A DNA stretch of 64,000 nucleotides from Drosophila miranda (lineage: Eukaryota > Arthropoda > Insecta > Diptera > Drosophilidae). Position 1 is the stretch's first letter; each line of letters opens with the position of its first letter. Shown here piece after piece: positions 62,987 to 64,000 of the stretch. The notes under the pieces were generated by a model. That model made no database searches. It had not been told where the DNA came from and saw nothing but the letters and a program-made list of their open reading frames with translations. Position numbers and translations under genes: made by a program. The DNA lies in contig NW_022881614.1 of NCBI RefSeq assembly GCF_003369915.1, forward strand, positions 28,589,326 through 28,653,325, read 5' to 3'.

Positions 62987-62994
62987 TATCGATA
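62987..62994. promoter_or_regulatory. Perfect DRE (TATCGATA)
   Basis: TATCGATA, the DREF-binding palindrome, about 180 bases upstream of the nuclease start codon. Confidence 0.5.
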
Positions 62995-64000
62995 AAAAAA
63001 ATATGTGAAAACTGGAGCACCTTAAAACGAAAACGAAACGATTTGGCTGAAAACGTAATCCGCAAAAGAAAATGAAAAACGGAGCCTGCCTGATTACCTA
63101 CATATAAGAATAAAATGTATTAACCTCCTTTTGCAAATAGGAAATAAAACGCAACCAACGCCTAAGTACCTGCATATGAAGATAAGCGATTGTGTTTTAT
63201 ACGCAATTCTCACGTTCCTGGACTCAACATCTTTTATTTCGCTTCTTGGAAGCCAATGACGCTAGAGTTCTTGGAGTTTGTATGAAGACGGGCAGAGACT
63301 CGTGGTGCAAGCACTGAAGTATACTGGACATTGGAGAAGCGACGGAACCCACAAGGAGACGGTCATCTCGCTCGTGGGTGGATAATAAACATTGCAGAAC
63401 ACGGAGGCCAACGAGGGTGCGCACGTCAGGCAGCTGAAAAAAGCGCACATTTATATGTATGTATGCGAGATCGTGCACATACTGCCATCTCGCTCTAACC
63501 AACGAAGTTCTTGCGGGCCAGCAACTAGAGGCTTGAGTGCGCAGTTGGCTGATGAAATCGAGTGAAAATTTCTGGATTGTGGTTTGTTTGGTAAGTGCCA
63601 ATTTGATTGTTGATTTGGGGAAAGGTTAGTCTGCGGGTGATGATTACCAGAGCAATGAGCAAATTAAGGGCAACGGATGAAATGGACGAGGACAACGTTG
63701 AGATGGGAAAAGTGGAAAGAGAAACCGCGCAAGGTGAAGCCTCAAATATGGAGGGGGCCGGGCCCGGCACCACACCTTGACAGTAGCCGCTGTTAACTTA
63801 TGTCATTTTTTTCTTGCGCGTAACTGCCCAAAAGGTGCAAGGTGCATGTGGAGATAATGTTTTTTATCCCCAATCGGCCGACTAATTATTTCGAATTAAA
63901 TAAAACTCGGCGCAGAAATAAAATTACGATATGTTCTTTAATGCGTGACATCCAAATTGCAAGTGTGGCTTGCCTGCCCTTTACATTGCCGCTCCGATCG
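62995..64000. other. Right end of the window, no supportable gene
   Basis: Short ORFs only. One small acidic plus-strand frame at 63,639-63,779 (MITRAMSKLRATDEMDEDN...) ends at a TGA; it has no recognisable domain. AT-rich ends. Confidence 0.4.

Noticed and set aside
63224..63601. 125-codon minus-strand ORF near the right edge
   Set aside because: No family resemblance; the starting MALTKQTTIQKF is only superficially like a histone N-terminus and nothing histone-like follows.
1..64000. CRISPR arrays, operons, bacterial promoters, rRNA or tRNA genes
   Set aside because: Nothing of the kind seen; introns, LTRs and fly genes show eukaryotic nuclear DNA. The tRNA-like match at 55,330 is a retrotransposon primer-binding site.

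Overview
This is insect nuclear DNA, a Drosophila of the obscura-group type by gene content and repeats. Four host loci that lie together at 49B on arm 2R (Muller element C) in D. melanogaster can be read: the first coding exon of Amphiphysin (minus strand, 15.6 kb), the complete coding exon set of the corepressor Sin3A (plus strand, 24.8-45.7 kb), a CLC-7-type chloride transporter matching ClC-b (minus strand, 46.6-52.2 kb), and a four-exon gene that is probably stand still (minus strand, 52.4-53.8 kb). Gene identities come from the translated exons; arm and band assignments are from memory.

Layout. 1-14.3 kb is a transposon nest in Amph intron 1: two families of R1-clade non-LTR retrotransposons on the minus strand, reshaped by a 4.16-kb tandem duplication, with a Helentron-like (DINE-1/ISY-like) element inserted in one of them and a second, inverted copy inserted in the first. 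14.3-24.8 kb is Amph intron, Amph promoter, intergenic DNA with candidate insulator and core-promoter motifs, and long non-coding 5' introns of Sin3A. 24.8-45.7 kb is Sin3A: PAH1, PAH2, PAH3 and the histone-deacetylase interaction region are in exons 1-5. Intron 5 carries two more Helentron-like elements around an RNase H relic. The last long intron carries 8 kb of R1-clade elements embedded in AC-rich simple repeats. 45.2-51.3 kb is a young 3,043-bp tandem duplication covering the last Sin3A exon and the 3' two-thirds of ClC-b. 54.6-61.6 kb is an LTR retrotransposon of the 17.6/297 type with gag, pol and env, all broken. 61.9-62.8 kb is a PIF/Harbinger remnant with a Myb-like and a DDE nuclease gene in convergent orientation.

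Condition of the host genes. ClC-b is clearly dead as written: a 1-bp excess in exon 1, two in-frame stops in exon 3, a deletion removing the last membrane helices and first CBS domain, and a frame change in the remaining CBS exon. Sin3A has exactly one lesion, one missing G in a G run at 27,224-27,227; its exon lengths sum to a perfect frame if that base is restored. Amph and the probable stil exons look intact. Dense nested transposons, recent tandem duplications and accumulating null mutations in Muller C genes are what is expected of the D. miranda neo-Y chromosome; that attribution is inference, and assembly error is an alternative for single-base lesions. I found no evidence for a wholly new biological system. 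The most interesting items are the chimeric ORFs made at duplication junctions, the self-nested Helentron palindrome, and the microsatellite-embedded R1-clade elements.
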